A stretch of DNA of 8,944 nucleotides from T1Sed10-49 sp046498405 (GTDB lineage Bacteria > Actinomycetota > Nitriliruptoria > Euzebyales > Egibacteraceae), in the NCBI GenBank assembly GCA_046498405.1, contig JAWOAS010000210.1, forward strand, positions 1 through 8,944, given 5' to 3'. The notes below the pieces were generated by a model that was not told where the DNA came from, did no database searches, and saw nothing but the letters and a program-made list of their open reading frames with translations. The translations under genes were made by a program, and so were the position numbers. Positions 1-6,508 of this stretch are shown here, one piece after another (position 1 is the first letter of the stretch; each line of letters begins with the position of its first letter).

Positions 1-613
1 GCTGCACCGCACGTACGGCATCAGCCGGATGACCGCACGCCAGGTCATCGCCCAGCTCGTCAACGAGGGGCTGCTCTACCGCGTGCAGGGCAAGGGGACG
101 TTCGTGGCCCCGAACAAGATCTCGACGCGCTCACCGGCCTACGCCGGCATCCGCGAGCAGCTCGAGGAGCTCGGGTACGCGACGAAGACCATGCTGCTCA
201 GCATGGAGCAGGTGCCGGCCGACCGCGCCGTCGCGAAGAAGCTCGCGCTCGACGACGGCGCGCCGGTCTTCGCGATCCGTCGGCTGCGCGCAGCCGACGG
301 GGTGCCGATGAGCCTGCACGAGTCCTACGTGCCGGTCGCGCTCGCGCCGCGCCTCGACGAGCACGACGTCATCGACGAGCAGCTCTGCGTCGTGCTCAAG
401 GAGCACTACGGGCTGACGATGGGTCACGTCAAGGAGACCCTCGAGATCGTCACCGCCTCGGCGGGGACCGCGGAGCAACTCGAGGTGCGCAGCGGGGCGC
501 CCCTGCTCATGCTCAAGCACTCCATTGCCGCGCCCGACGGTCGCCTGTTCGAGTACGCGCGGATCACCTTCCGCGGCGACAAGGTGCGCCTCCACATGGA
601 GTACGCCCTCTAG
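1..613 (+). CDS. GntR-family (HutC/UTRA) transcriptional regulator, 5'-truncated by window edge
   Basis: This is the C-terminal part (203 residues visible, frame starting at base 2) of a GntR-type repressor of the HutC subfamily. The visible N-terminus is the recognition half of the winged HTH (YGISRMTARQVIAQL) followed by the wing motif VQGKGTFVAP at about residues 28-37. From about residue 50 there is a typical UTRA ligand domain (REQLEELGYA, then GAPVFAIRRLRAADGVPM and ESYVP, ending in LHMEYAL). UTRA domains of this subfamily bind small molecules, often sugar phosphates or amino sugars. The ATG at base 29 lies inside the HTH, so the true start is upstream of the window. Its stop is 29 bp from the stop of the convergent CbbY-like gene. 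By position it is a natural candidate regulator of the adjoining operon, but no site was matched to it. Family assignment is secure; effector and targets are inferred. Confidence 0.93.
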   Translation, partial: LHRTYGISRMTARQVIAQLVNEGLLYRVQGKGTFVAPNKISTRSPAYAGIREQLEELGYATKTMLLSMEQVPADRAVAKKLALDDGAPVFAIRRLRAADGVPMSLHESYVPVALAPRLDEHDVIDEQLCVVLKEHYGLTMGHVKETLEIVTASAGTAEQLEVRSGAPLLMLKHSIAAPDGRLFEYARITFRGDKVRLHMEYAL

Positions 614-642
614 GCGGCGGAGACGGACTCGGCGGCGCGCTC

Positions 643-1413
643 TCAGGCGCCGAGGAGCCTCCGCAACGAGGCGAGGTCGTGGAACCCCTCGTCGTTGCGC
701 GCGTCGACGCCGGCCAGCAGGGTCGCAGGCTCCCCGGGCTCGCCGAGGCTGTCGACGACCGTGGCCGCGTCGGGGAAGTGCTCGTCCCTCGTGAAGTGGC
801 TCACCGTCACGAGGTGGGTCAGCCCCGCGCGCTGGGCCGCGGTCGCCCCGGGCCGGGAGTCCTCCACGACGATCGTGCGGGAGCGGTCGAGCCCGGCGTC
901 GGAGAGGGCGAGCTCGTAGATGGCCGGGTGGGGCTTCTTGTGCTCGACGATGTCGCCGGCGAACACCCCGCTCATGCGCTCGACGGCCTCGTCGCCGACG
1001 ACGCTGCGGGTCACCGCCTCGACGCTGCGCGCGGAGGAGGTCGAGGCCACGGCGACCCTCCAGCCCTCGTCGAGCGCGGCGTGGACGAGCCGTCGCACGC
1101 CGGGCCGCCCCGGCAGGGCGCCGGCGTCGACGAGCTCGAGGTAGACCTCGCTCTTGCGCCGGTGCAGCGCGAGCACGTGCTCCTCCAGCTCGTCACCGCT
1201 GCCGAGCCCGAGCTCGGGGTGACGCGCGACGTAGGCCCGGAGGCGTTCCTTGCCGCCGGGGATGTCGAGGAGCTCCCGGTACTCCTCGACCGACCACGTG
1301 ATGTCGTAGCCGAGGTCGGCGAAGGCCCGGTTGAAGGCCACGAGGTGGCCGTCGCGCTCGGTGTCGGCGATCGTGCCGTCGCAGTCGAGCAGCAGGCCGT
1401 AGTCGGGGCTCAC
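643..1413 (-). CDS. HAD-superfamily phosphatase, CbbY-like
   Basis: This 256-aa cytoplasmic Mg-dependent phosphatase belongs to HAD subfamily I. Motif I is DCDGTIADTE (nucleophile Asp10, general acid Asp12). Motif II is AVASTSS (Thr125/Ser126), motif III is the lysine of HKKPHP (Lys159/160), and motif IV is VVEDSRPGA (Glu184-Asp185). The cap contains DGHLVAFNRAF (21-31) and GGKER (53-57), which resemble CbbY, the xylulose-1,5-bisphosphate phosphatase of Calvin-cycle bacteria and chloroplasts. The start is GTG at 1413, which overlaps the aldolase TGA (1410-1412) as GTGA, so translation is probably coupled. It is the last gene of the isomerase-aldolase-phosphatase operon. A likely role is removing a sugar phosphate or repairing a dead-end bisphosphate made by the aldolase. 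The exact substrate cannot be read from the sequence. No RuBisCO gene is visible here. Confidence 0.9.
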   Translation of the reverse strand: MSPDYGLLLDCDGTIADTERDGHLVAFNRAFADLGYDITWSVEEYRELLDIPGGKERLRAYVARHPELGLGSGDELEEHVLALHRRKSEVYLELVDAGALPGRPGVRRLVHAALDEGWRVAVASTSSARSVEAVTRSVVGDEAVERMSGVFAGDIVEHKKPHPAIYELALSDAGLDRSRTIVVEDSRPGATAAQRAGLTHLVTVSHFTRDEHFPDAATVVDSLGEPGEPATLLAGVDARNDEGFHDLASLRRLLGA

Positions 1414-2294
1414 GACGCCGACCTCCGCATGCTCGCTGCGGCCTTGCCCTCGCAGCGGAAGAGCGCGAGGTGCTCGGCGATGACCTCGCGCACCCCGTCG
1501 AAGACGGCGTCGAGGAGCTTGATCGGCTCGTGCTTGCCGGTGCGCTCGGCCTCCTCGAGGTAGGCCGCGGCCGAGGAGGTGTAGGCGAGCTTGAGCGCGG
1601 TCGAGACGTTGATCTTCGCGACCCCGGCGTCGATGAAGGTCGCGAAGTCCTCAGGGGTCAGTCCCGTGCCACCGTGGAGCACGAGCGGCAGGTCGGTGAG
1701 GGCGCGGAGCTCACGGGCGCGGTCGAAGCGCAGCCTCGGCGCGGTCTTGTACATCCCGTGGGCGGTGCCGAGCGCGGGCGCGAGGAGGTCGCTGCCCGAG
1801 TCGTGGGCGAAGTGCACGAGACGCTCGACGTCGTAGGGCTCGATCTCCTCATCGGAGCCGACGCCGTCCTCGACGCCGGTGATGTTCTCAATCTCGCACT
1901 CCACCGAGGCTCCCCGGGCGTGCGCCTCGGCCACGACCTCCTTGGTCTCGAGCAGCGCCTGGTCGTAGCCGCGGTCGGAGGCGTCGAAGAGCACGGAGGA
2001 CCAGCCGGCCTCGAGGGTCTCGGTGATGACGTCGCGATCGGGGCAGTGGTCGAGGTGCAGGGTCACCGGGACGCTGGCTGCCTCGGCGACGGTGCGTACC
2101 GTGCTCTCGAGCAGGGCCGAGCCCATGCTGCGCACGGTCTTGACCGAGGTCTGGAGGATCACCGGCGCCGACGCCTGTTCGGCGGCGGCGACGACCGCGC
2201 GCACCGAGACGTCGTCGACGACGTTGACCGCGGCCACCGCGTAGCCGTCGTCACGGGCGGCCCGTACGACCTCGAGCGTCGTGGCCAGGGGCAT
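1410..2294 (-). CDS. Class II ketose-bisphosphate aldolase (fructose/tagatose-bisphosphate aldolase family, GatY/FbaA-like)
   Basis: This 294-aa zinc-dependent class II aldolase would catalyse reversible condensation of DHAP with an aldehyde such as glyceraldehyde 3-phosphate. The catalytic LHLDHC motif gives Asp82 and zinc ligand His83. GTAHGMYK gives His179 and LHGGTGL gives His207, spaced as in E. coli GatY. AKINVSTALK (226-235) is the usual phosphate-contact strand. The middle motif reads ECEIENITGVEDG, where the family usually has an E-x-E-x-G-x-x-G-G form, so it is slightly divergent. The ATG at 2294 is chosen over upstream in-frame codons because AGGAGAGGG lies just 5' of it (2305-2297) and the family N-terminus begins there. 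The upstream isomerase gene ends 49 bp away and the CbbY-like gene overlaps its stop. Fructose versus tagatose specificity is unresolved. Confidence 0.94.
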   Translation of the reverse strand: MPLATTLEVVRAARDDGYAVAAVNVVDDVSVRAVVAAAEQASAPVILQTSVKTVRSMGSALLESTVRTVAEAASVPVTLHLDHCPDRDVITETLEAGWSSVLFDASDRGYDQALLETKEVVAEAHARGASVECEIENITGVEDGVGSDEEIEPYDVERLVHFAHDSGSDLLAPALGTAHGMYKTAPRLRFDRARELRALTDLPLVLHGGTGLTPEDFATFIDAGVAKINVSTALKLAYTSSAAAYLEEAERTGKHEPIKLLDAVFDGVREVIAEHLALFRCEGKAAASMRRSAS

Positions 2295-2296
2295 CT

Positions 2297-2337
2297 CCCT
2301 CTCCTCTCTCGGCACGCTGGGGCGTGCGCCCTCTCCT
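2297..2337 (-). promoter_or_regulatory. Intercistronic hairpin flanked by duplicated SD-like repeats
   Basis: The 49-bp gap between the isomerase and aldolase genes holds, on the minus strand, two copies of AGGAGAGGG (2337-2329 and 2305-2297). Between them is a perfect 6-bp stem with a 4-nt loop (GCACGC-TGGG-GCGTGC on plus, 2312-2327). The copy nearest the aldolase ATG is its ribosome binding site. The distal copy has no start codon in reach. No U-tract follows, so this is not an intrinsic terminator. A role in message stability or in setting aldolase translation is possible but is inference. Confidence 0.5.
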
Positions 2338-2343
2338 ATCGTC

Positions 2344-3147
2344 TCAGCCCGAGCCTGGCGCGTCGACCGCGCCTGCCCGCGTGCCCTGGACCTCGACCGC
2401 CGTGGCGAGGAACGCCTCGGGGTCGAGACCGGCGCGCCCGAGGAAGATCCCCTCGGGGACCGGCATCGCGTGCGCGGCGGCCGCGCTGGCGATGTCGGTG
2501 AACGTCCCGGTGCGGGCACTGCCACCGTAGAGGACCCGTGTGTCGGCCACGTGACGCCGCGCGAGCTCGCGGATGCTCGCCACGGCCTCGACGATGTGTC
2601 CACCGGGCGCCGGCTCGGCCTGCCCGATCGCCCACGTCGGCTCGTAGGCGATGACGAGCTCGCCGTCATGGGGGAAGCGCGCCAAGCCCCGCTCGAGCTG
2701 CTCGGCCCACCGCTGCTCGGCCTGAGGCCCCCGCTCGGGCTCCCCCACGATGATGATCGGCACGAGGCCCGCCTCGGCGACCCGGGCGATCTTGCCCGGC
2801 ACCGAGGCCGCCTCCTCAGCGCTCATGCGCAGGCGCTCGGGGTGGCCGACCATGACGTAGCGCACACCGAGCTCGGCGAGCAGCTCGGCGGACACCTCGC
2901 CGGTGAAGGCTCCGGGTGGATGCCCCGAGACGTCCTGGGCACCGAGGGCAACCTCGGTGGCCGCGAGCTCAGCGCCCAGCACCGGCACGAGGGGGAAGGC
3001 CGGGCACACGTAGAGGCCGGCGTCGTCGACCTCCCCCGCCTGCGCGGCCGCAGCCACCCGTTGACCCCAACGACGGGCGCTGGCGAGGTCGAAGTAGCTC
3101 TTCGAGCTACAGCCCACGAGCGTCCGAGGAAGCACCTCTCGCCTCAC
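2344..3147 (-). CDS. Triose-phosphate isomerase family protein, non-canonical
   Basis: This protein (267 aa from GTG at 3147) has the TIM-barrel catalytic set: Lys16 in VGCSSKSYF, His102 in VGHPERL, Glu169 in AYEPTWAIG, and phosphate-binding YGGS at 207-210, ending in FLGRAGLDPEAFL. It should interconvert DHAP and GAP or a related aldose/ketose phosphate pair. Several normally fixed positions differ. The usual G-N-W-K-M-N is G-C-S-S-K-S-Y, GHSERR is GHPERL, and the loop-6 end IGTG is IGQA. This makes a second, specialised isomerase (for example a tetrulose-phosphate isomerase like EryH/LerI) as plausible as a housekeeping enzyme. The start is uncertain: GTG at 3135 (residue 5) has a better-placed GAGG and would remove four residues. 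It is the first gene of the minus-strand operon and divergent from glpD. Confidence 0.88.
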   Translation of the reverse strand: MRREVLPRTLVGCSSKSYFDLASARRWGQRVAAAAQAGEVDDAGLYVCPAFPLVPVLGAELAATEVALGAQDVSGHPPGAFTGEVSAELLAELGVRYVMVGHPERLRMSAEEAASVPGKIARVAEAGLVPIIIVGEPERGPQAEQRWAEQLERGLARFPHDGELVIAYEPTWAIGQAEPAPGGHIVEAVASIRELARRHVADTRVLYGGSARTGTFTDIASAAAAHAMPVPEGIFLGRAGLDPEAFLATAVEVQGTRAGAVDAPGSG

Positions 3148-3162
3148 CGTCCCCGTCGTCGG

Positions 3163-3208
3163 TTCCTTGCGACATCAACATACCCTACAATGTATGTTCC
3201 TGTACAGG
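3163..3208. promoter_or_regulatory. Divergent promoter/operator region between isomerase operon and glpD
   Basis: This AT-richer island lies in the 178-bp gap. Arms AACATAC (3177-3183) and GTATGTT (3192-3198) form a perfect 7-bp inverted repeat with an 8-bp spacer, and each arm reads TATGTT outward as a possible -10. For glpD, GCGACA (3169-3174) lies 18 bp upstream of TATGTT (3193-3198). For the isomerase operon, TGTACA (3206-3201 on minus) lies 18 bp upstream of TATGTT (3182-3177). TACAAT at 3186-3191 is another -10 candidate. The repeat is followed directly by the perfect palindrome CCTGTACAGG (3199-3208). A repressor bound here would cover both promoters. Promoter assignments are by eye and the binding protein is unknown; the neighbouring GntR is one candidate. 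Confidence 0.5.
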
Positions 3209-3242
3209 CGGTACGCGGGCAAGCGCTGCTCGAGCCCCCACT

Positions 3243-3264
3243 GACGGGCCGGAGACGGCCCGTC
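3243..3264 (+). promoter_or_regulatory. GC hairpin in the glpD leader
   Basis: A perfect 8-bp inverted repeat (GACGGGCC, loop GGAGAC, GGCCCGTC) lies in the presumed glpD 5' leader, 61 nt before the ATG. No T-run follows, so it is not a classic intrinsic terminator. A similar stem with a 6-nt loop occurs in the glpK leader. Function is unknown. Confidence 0.5.
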
Positions 3265-3308
3265 CGGCGGACTGGCGTGGGTGGGTCATGCTCGTCCGCC
3301 CCAATGCG

Positions 3309-3314
3309 AAGGAG
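3309..3314 (+). promoter_or_regulatory. glpD ribosome binding site
   Basis: AAGGAG lies 11 nt before the ATG at 3326 and decides the start. The in-frame GTG at 3317 is too close to it, and the GTG at 3281 lies upstream of it in non-conserved sequence. Confidence 0.7.
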
Positions 3315-3325
3315 CGGTGGTTGGG

Positions 3326-4969
3326 ATGATGGGTCTCACGCGGGCACGACTCGACGACCTGGCCGCAGGGCGGCCCCTCGACGTCGCGATCGTCGGCGGG
3401 GGCATCAACGGCGTGGCCATCGCCAGGGACGCCGCGATGCGGGGGCTCAGCGTCGCGCTCTTCGAGAAGGACGACTTCTCCGCCGGGACCTCGGCATGGT
3501 CGACGCGGCTCGTCCACGGCGGCCTGCGCTACCTCGAGCGCGGTGAGTTCCGCCTCGTGCGCGAGTCCCTGCGCGACCGGGAGACGCTCTGGCAGATCGC
3601 CCCCCACCTCGTCACCCCCCTGCCGTTCGTCGTGCCCGTCTACCGCCACAACCATCTGCCGGGGATCTTCTTCCGACTCGGCATGGTGCTCTACGACGTC
3701 CTGTCGTTCGACAAGTCCGTGCCCAACCACCGTCGCCTCGGCCGCAAGGCCGTCGCCGCTGAGTTGCCCGGCCTCGACCCCGAGGGGCTCAGCGGCGCGC
3801 TGCAGTACTACGACGGGCAGGTCAGCTACGCCGAGCGACTCGTCGTCGAGACGCTCCTGTCGGCTGCCGCCCTCGGGGTGCAGGCGATGAACTACGCCAC
3901 CGCCGAGGAGGTCGCCCTCGAGGGTGGTCGGGCCGTCGGTGTCGCCGTGCGCGACGACCTCGACGGCAGCGCCGCCGTCGTGCCCGCCCGCGTGGTCGTC
4001 AACGCCGCCGGGCCGTGGGTCGACGATCTCGTGCCGGCCGGCGACAGCCGACTCATCGGAGGCACGAAGGGGACCCACCTCGTCGTCGACCCCTTCCCGG
4101 GGGCGCCCTCGACGGCGATCTACTACGAGGCGCGCAGCGACAACCGTGCGGTCCTCGTCGTGCCGTGGAACGGCCGCTACATCATCGGCTCGACCGACGA
4201 CCGCTACGACGACGACCTCGACACCGTCGCCGCGACACCCGACGAGATCGACTACCTCCTCGGGGAGACGAACCAGCTCATCCCCGAGGCCAACCTCACC
4301 GTCGACTCGGTGCGGTTCACCTACGCGGGCGTGCGTCCGCTGCCCTACCGCGCGAGCGGTGACACCGGCTCGATCCCCCGCAGCCACCTCATCATCGAGC
4401 ACGACGACGCCGCGGGGCTGCTCAGCGTCGTGGGCGGCAAGCTCACGCCCCACCTCAGCCTCGGCAGCGAGGTCGTCGACCGGGCCGGCGAGCTCCTCGG
4501 CCGCCGCCTGCCGGCCTCGCCGACACGCGAGGTCCGTCTGCCCGGCGCGGGCACCGGTGACTGGCGGCGCCGGGTACCCGCGCTGCGCGAGCGCCTGCCG
4601 TGGCCCGTCGAGGTCAGCGAGCGGCTCATCGAGGTCTACGGCACGCGCGCCGAGGAGCTCATCGCCCTGGCCGAGGCCGATCCCGCCCTCGCCGAGGTCG
4701 TCGGCAAGGGCCGGGGGGCGGTCGTGGCCGCCGAGGTCGCCCTGGCCGTGCGCGAGGAGTCGGCGATGCGGCTGACCGACCTCCTCCACCGTCGCACGAT
4801 GGTGGGCATGGAGCCGACGCTGGGCCGCGATGTCGCCGAGGGGGTGGCCCGCCTGGCCGCGCCCCTCCTCGGGTGGGACGAGGCCCGCACCGAGGAGGAG
4901 CTCGACCGCAACCGCCGCTACACCGAGCTGCGGTTGCTGGGCGGTCTCAGGCCTGGCCGGACTTCTTGA
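3326..4969 (+). CDS. glpD: FAD-dependent (aerobic) glycerol-3-phosphate dehydrogenase
   Basis: This 547-aa flavoprotein would oxidise sn-glycerol 3-phosphate to DHAP and pass electrons to membrane quinone. The N-terminal dinucleotide fold is DVAIVGGGINGVAIARDAAM (residues 19-38), with Glu47 binding FAD ribose in LFEKDDFSAGTS. The GlpD signature STRLVHGGLRYLE follows (59-71). Substrate-domain motifs are NAAGPWVDD (226-234), GGTKGTHLVV (245-254), FTYAGVRPLP (331-340, Arg337) and VVGGKLT (368-374, Lys372). The C-terminal region from about 400 matches the GlpD cap domain. There is no signal peptide, as expected for a peripheral protein. It is divergent from the isomerase operon and convergent with glpK. 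E. coli GlpD is about 500 aa, so this one is somewhat long. A related substrate such as a tetritol phosphate (as for EryB) cannot be excluded, because EryB shares this fold. Confidence 0.94.
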   Translation: MMGLTRARLDDLAAGRPLDVAIVGGGINGVAIARDAAMRGLSVALFEKDDFSAGTSAWSTRLVHGGLRYLERGEFRLVRESLRDRETLWQIAPHLVTPLPFVVPVYRHNHLPGIFFRLGMVLYDVLSFDKSVPNHRRLGRKAVAAELPGLDPEGLSGALQYYDGQVSYAERLVVETLLSAAALGVQAMNYATAEEVALEGGRAVGVAVRDDLDGSAAVVPARVVVNAAGPWVDDLVPAGDSRLIGGTKGTHLVVDPFPGAPSTAIYYEARSDNRAVLVVPWNGRYIIGSTDDRYDDDLDTVAATPDEIDYLLGETNQLIPEANLTVDSVRFTYAGVRPLPYRASGDTGSIPRSHLIIEHDDAAGLLSVVGGKLTPHLSLGSEVVDRAGELLGRRLPASPTREVRLPGAGTGDWRRRVPALRERLPWPVEVSERLIEVYGTRAEELIALAEADPALAEVVGKGRGAVVAAEVALAVREESAMRLTDLLHRRTMVGMEPTLGRDVAEGVARLAAPLLGWDEARTEEELDRNRRYTELRLLGGLRPGRTS

Positions 4970-6446
4970 GCCAGCCCTTCGTGAGGTCGCGGGCGGCGAT
5001 CCAGCCCGCGTAGAGGCTCTCGGCCTTGTCCCGACTCATCTCGGGCTCGAAGACCCGGTCGACCTCCCAGAGGGTCGCGAGCTCGTCGAGGGAGGACCAC
5101 TGCCCCATGCCGAGGCCGCCGACGAGCATCGCCCCGTAGACGGCGGCCTCCTGGTTCTTCGGCCGCACGACCGGGATGCCGAGGATGTCGGCCTGGAGCT
5201 GGCAGAGGAAGTTGTTCTTCACCGCGCCGCCGTCGACGCGGAGCTCGGGGATGGAGATGCCGGTGCCGTCCTGCGCGGCGTCGATGACGTCACGCGTCTG
5301 GTAGACCATCGACTCGACGGCCGCCCGGATGACGTGGAGGCGGGTCGTGGCGTTGCTCATCCCGATGATCGCCGCCCGCGCGTAGGGGTCCCAAATCGGC
5401 GCCGACAGCCCGGTGAACGCCGGCACGAGGTAGACACCATCGGTCGAGGCCACCTGCCCGGCGTACCACTCGCTGTCCGGGGCGGTGTGGATGAGCTTGA
5501 GGTCGTCGCGCAGCCACTGCATCGTCTTGCCCTGCGCGAACTGGACGCCCTCGATCTCGTAGGTGAGCTCGCCGTTGAGTCCCCAGGCGATGCTCGGGGT
5601 GAGGCCCGGCACCGGCTTGGGGGTGTCGCCGGAGTTGATGTTGAGCACCCCCGCGGTGCCGTACGTCATCTTGACCTGGCCGGGCTTGTAGGCCGCCTGA
5701 CCGAAGAGCCCAGCCTGCTGGTCGCCGAGGATGCCGCAGATCGGGACGTCGACGCCGAACGTCGCGTTGAGGTCGCCCATCACGGCGTTGGAGGACCGCA
5801 CCTCCGGCAGCATGCGCTTGGGGATGTTGTAGGCGGCGAGGAGGTCGTCGTCCCACTCCCCCTTCGCGAGGTTGAACATCATCGTGCGGCTCGCGTTCGA
5901 GAACTCCGTGACGTGCTGCTTGCCACCGGTGAACTTCCACACGAGCCAGGTGTCGATCGTGCCGGCGAGCAGCTCGCCCTTCTCGGCGCGCTCCTGGGCT
6001 CCCGGGACCTGGTCCAGGATCCAGCGGATCTTCGAGGCCGAGTAGTACGCGTCGGGGATGAGTCCGGTCGTCGACTCGATCTGCTCGCCGATACCCTGCT
6101 GCTTCCAGCGCTCGACGACGTCGACGGTCTGCCGTGACGCCCACACGATGGCCTTGTAGATCGGCTTGCCCGTGTCCTTGTCCCAGACCAGGGCGGTCTC
6201 GCGCTGATTCGTGAGGCCGACGTAGGAGAGGTCCTCGGGCCGGATGCCCGCCTGGTGCATCGCGCCCCGAAGGGTCTCGAGCTGGATGCGGACGATCTCC
6301 TCGGGGTCGTGCTCGATCCACCCCGGGTGCGGGTAGTGCTGCGTGAGCTCGGCCGCGGCGAGGCCGACGGTCTCGCCCTGCTCGTTGATGATGAAGGTGC
6401 GCGCGCCTGTCGTGCCCTCGTCGATCCCCGCGATGTACTTCGGCAT
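4947..6446 (-). CDS. glpK: FGGY-family carbohydrate kinase, glycerol kinase-like
   Basis: This 499-aa kinase matches glycerol kinase in length and colinear motifs. It would phosphorylate glycerol to sn-glycerol 3-phosphate with ATP. The N-terminal phosphate loop is IDEGTTGAR (8-16), and TNQRET (79-84) carries substrate-binding Arg82-Glu83. DAYYSASKIRWIL (132-144) supplies the substrate tyrosine, ILGDQQAGLFGQ (239-250) the catalytic base Asp242, and PAFTGLSAPIWDPYARAAI (342-360) and RVDGGAVKNN (403-412) the ATP-side motifs. Departures from typical GlpK are Glu10 for the usual Gln, GAR for SSR, WASRQT for WxDRRT, and QEAAVYGAM for ETTALGAA. These leave open another small polyol substrate. The ATG at 6446 is preceded by GAGAGGAG (6461-6454) at 7-nt spacing. 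It ends inside the convergent glpD gene (23-bp overlap) and is divergent from the G1P dehydrogenase gene. Confidence 0.88.
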   Translation of the reverse strand: MPKYIAGIDEGTTGARTFIINEQGETVGLAAAELTQHYPHPGWIEHDPEEIVRIQLETLRGAMHQAGIRPEDLSYVGLTNQRETALVWDKDTGKPIYKAIVWASRQTVDVVERWKQQGIGEQIESTTGLIPDAYYSASKIRWILDQVPGAQERAEKGELLAGTIDTWLVWKFTGGKQHVTEFSNASRTMMFNLAKGEWDDDLLAAYNIPKRMLPEVRSSNAVMGDLNATFGVDVPICGILGDQQAGLFGQAAYKPGQVKMTYGTAGVLNINSGDTPKPVPGLTPSIAWGLNGELTYEIEGVQFAQGKTMQWLRDDLKLIHTAPDSEWYAGQVASTDGVYLVPAFTGLSAPIWDPYARAAIIGMSNATTRLHVIRAAVESMVYQTRDVIDAAQDGTGISIPELRVDGGAVKNNFLCQLQADILGIPVVRPKNQEAAVYGAMLVGGLGMGQWSSLDELATLWEVDRVFEPEMSRDKAESLYAGWIAARDLTKGWLKKSGQA

Positions 6447-6473
6447 GGTCCGGCTCCTCTCGGGTGGACGATC

Positions 6474-6497
6474 GAGGCGGGCGAGATGGCCCGCCTC
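6474..6497 (-). promoter_or_regulatory. GC hairpin in the glpK leader
   Basis: A perfect 9-bp inverted repeat (GAGGCGGGC, 6-nt loop GAGATG, GCCCGCCTC on plus) lies between the candidate glpK promoter and its ribosome binding site, 27 nt upstream of the ATG. It lacks a downstream U-run on the glpK transcript and leaves the SD sequence outside the stem. It may act in leader control or RNA stability, but this is not shown. Confidence 0.55.
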
Positions 6498-6508
6498 TCA
6501 ACCAACAG

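Noticed and set aside
614..642. Terminator between the convergent GntR and CbbY-like genes
   Set aside because: The 29-bp gap contains no inverted repeat with a usable loop or a T-run.
1410..2669. Extended 419-aa aldolase start overlapping the isomerase gene
   Set aside because: The added N-terminus is Ser/Arg-rich out-of-frame isomerase sequence. The strong ribosome site and the family start both point to the ATG at 2294.
3281..3325. Upstream GTG start for glpD
   Set aside because: The 15 extra residues are not GlpD-like, and the AAGGAG at 3309-3314 lies downstream of that GTG.
3185..4789. 534-codon minus-strand open frame opposite glpD
   Set aside because: Its product is a low-complexity D/G/R/V/H-rich string with no family motif. 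It is an antisense shadow of a GC-rich gene whose plus strand encodes unmistakable GlpD.
4830..6137. 435-codon plus-strand open frame opposite glpK
   Set aside because: The translation is biased low-complexity sequence without domains. The opposite strand carries clear kinase motifs.
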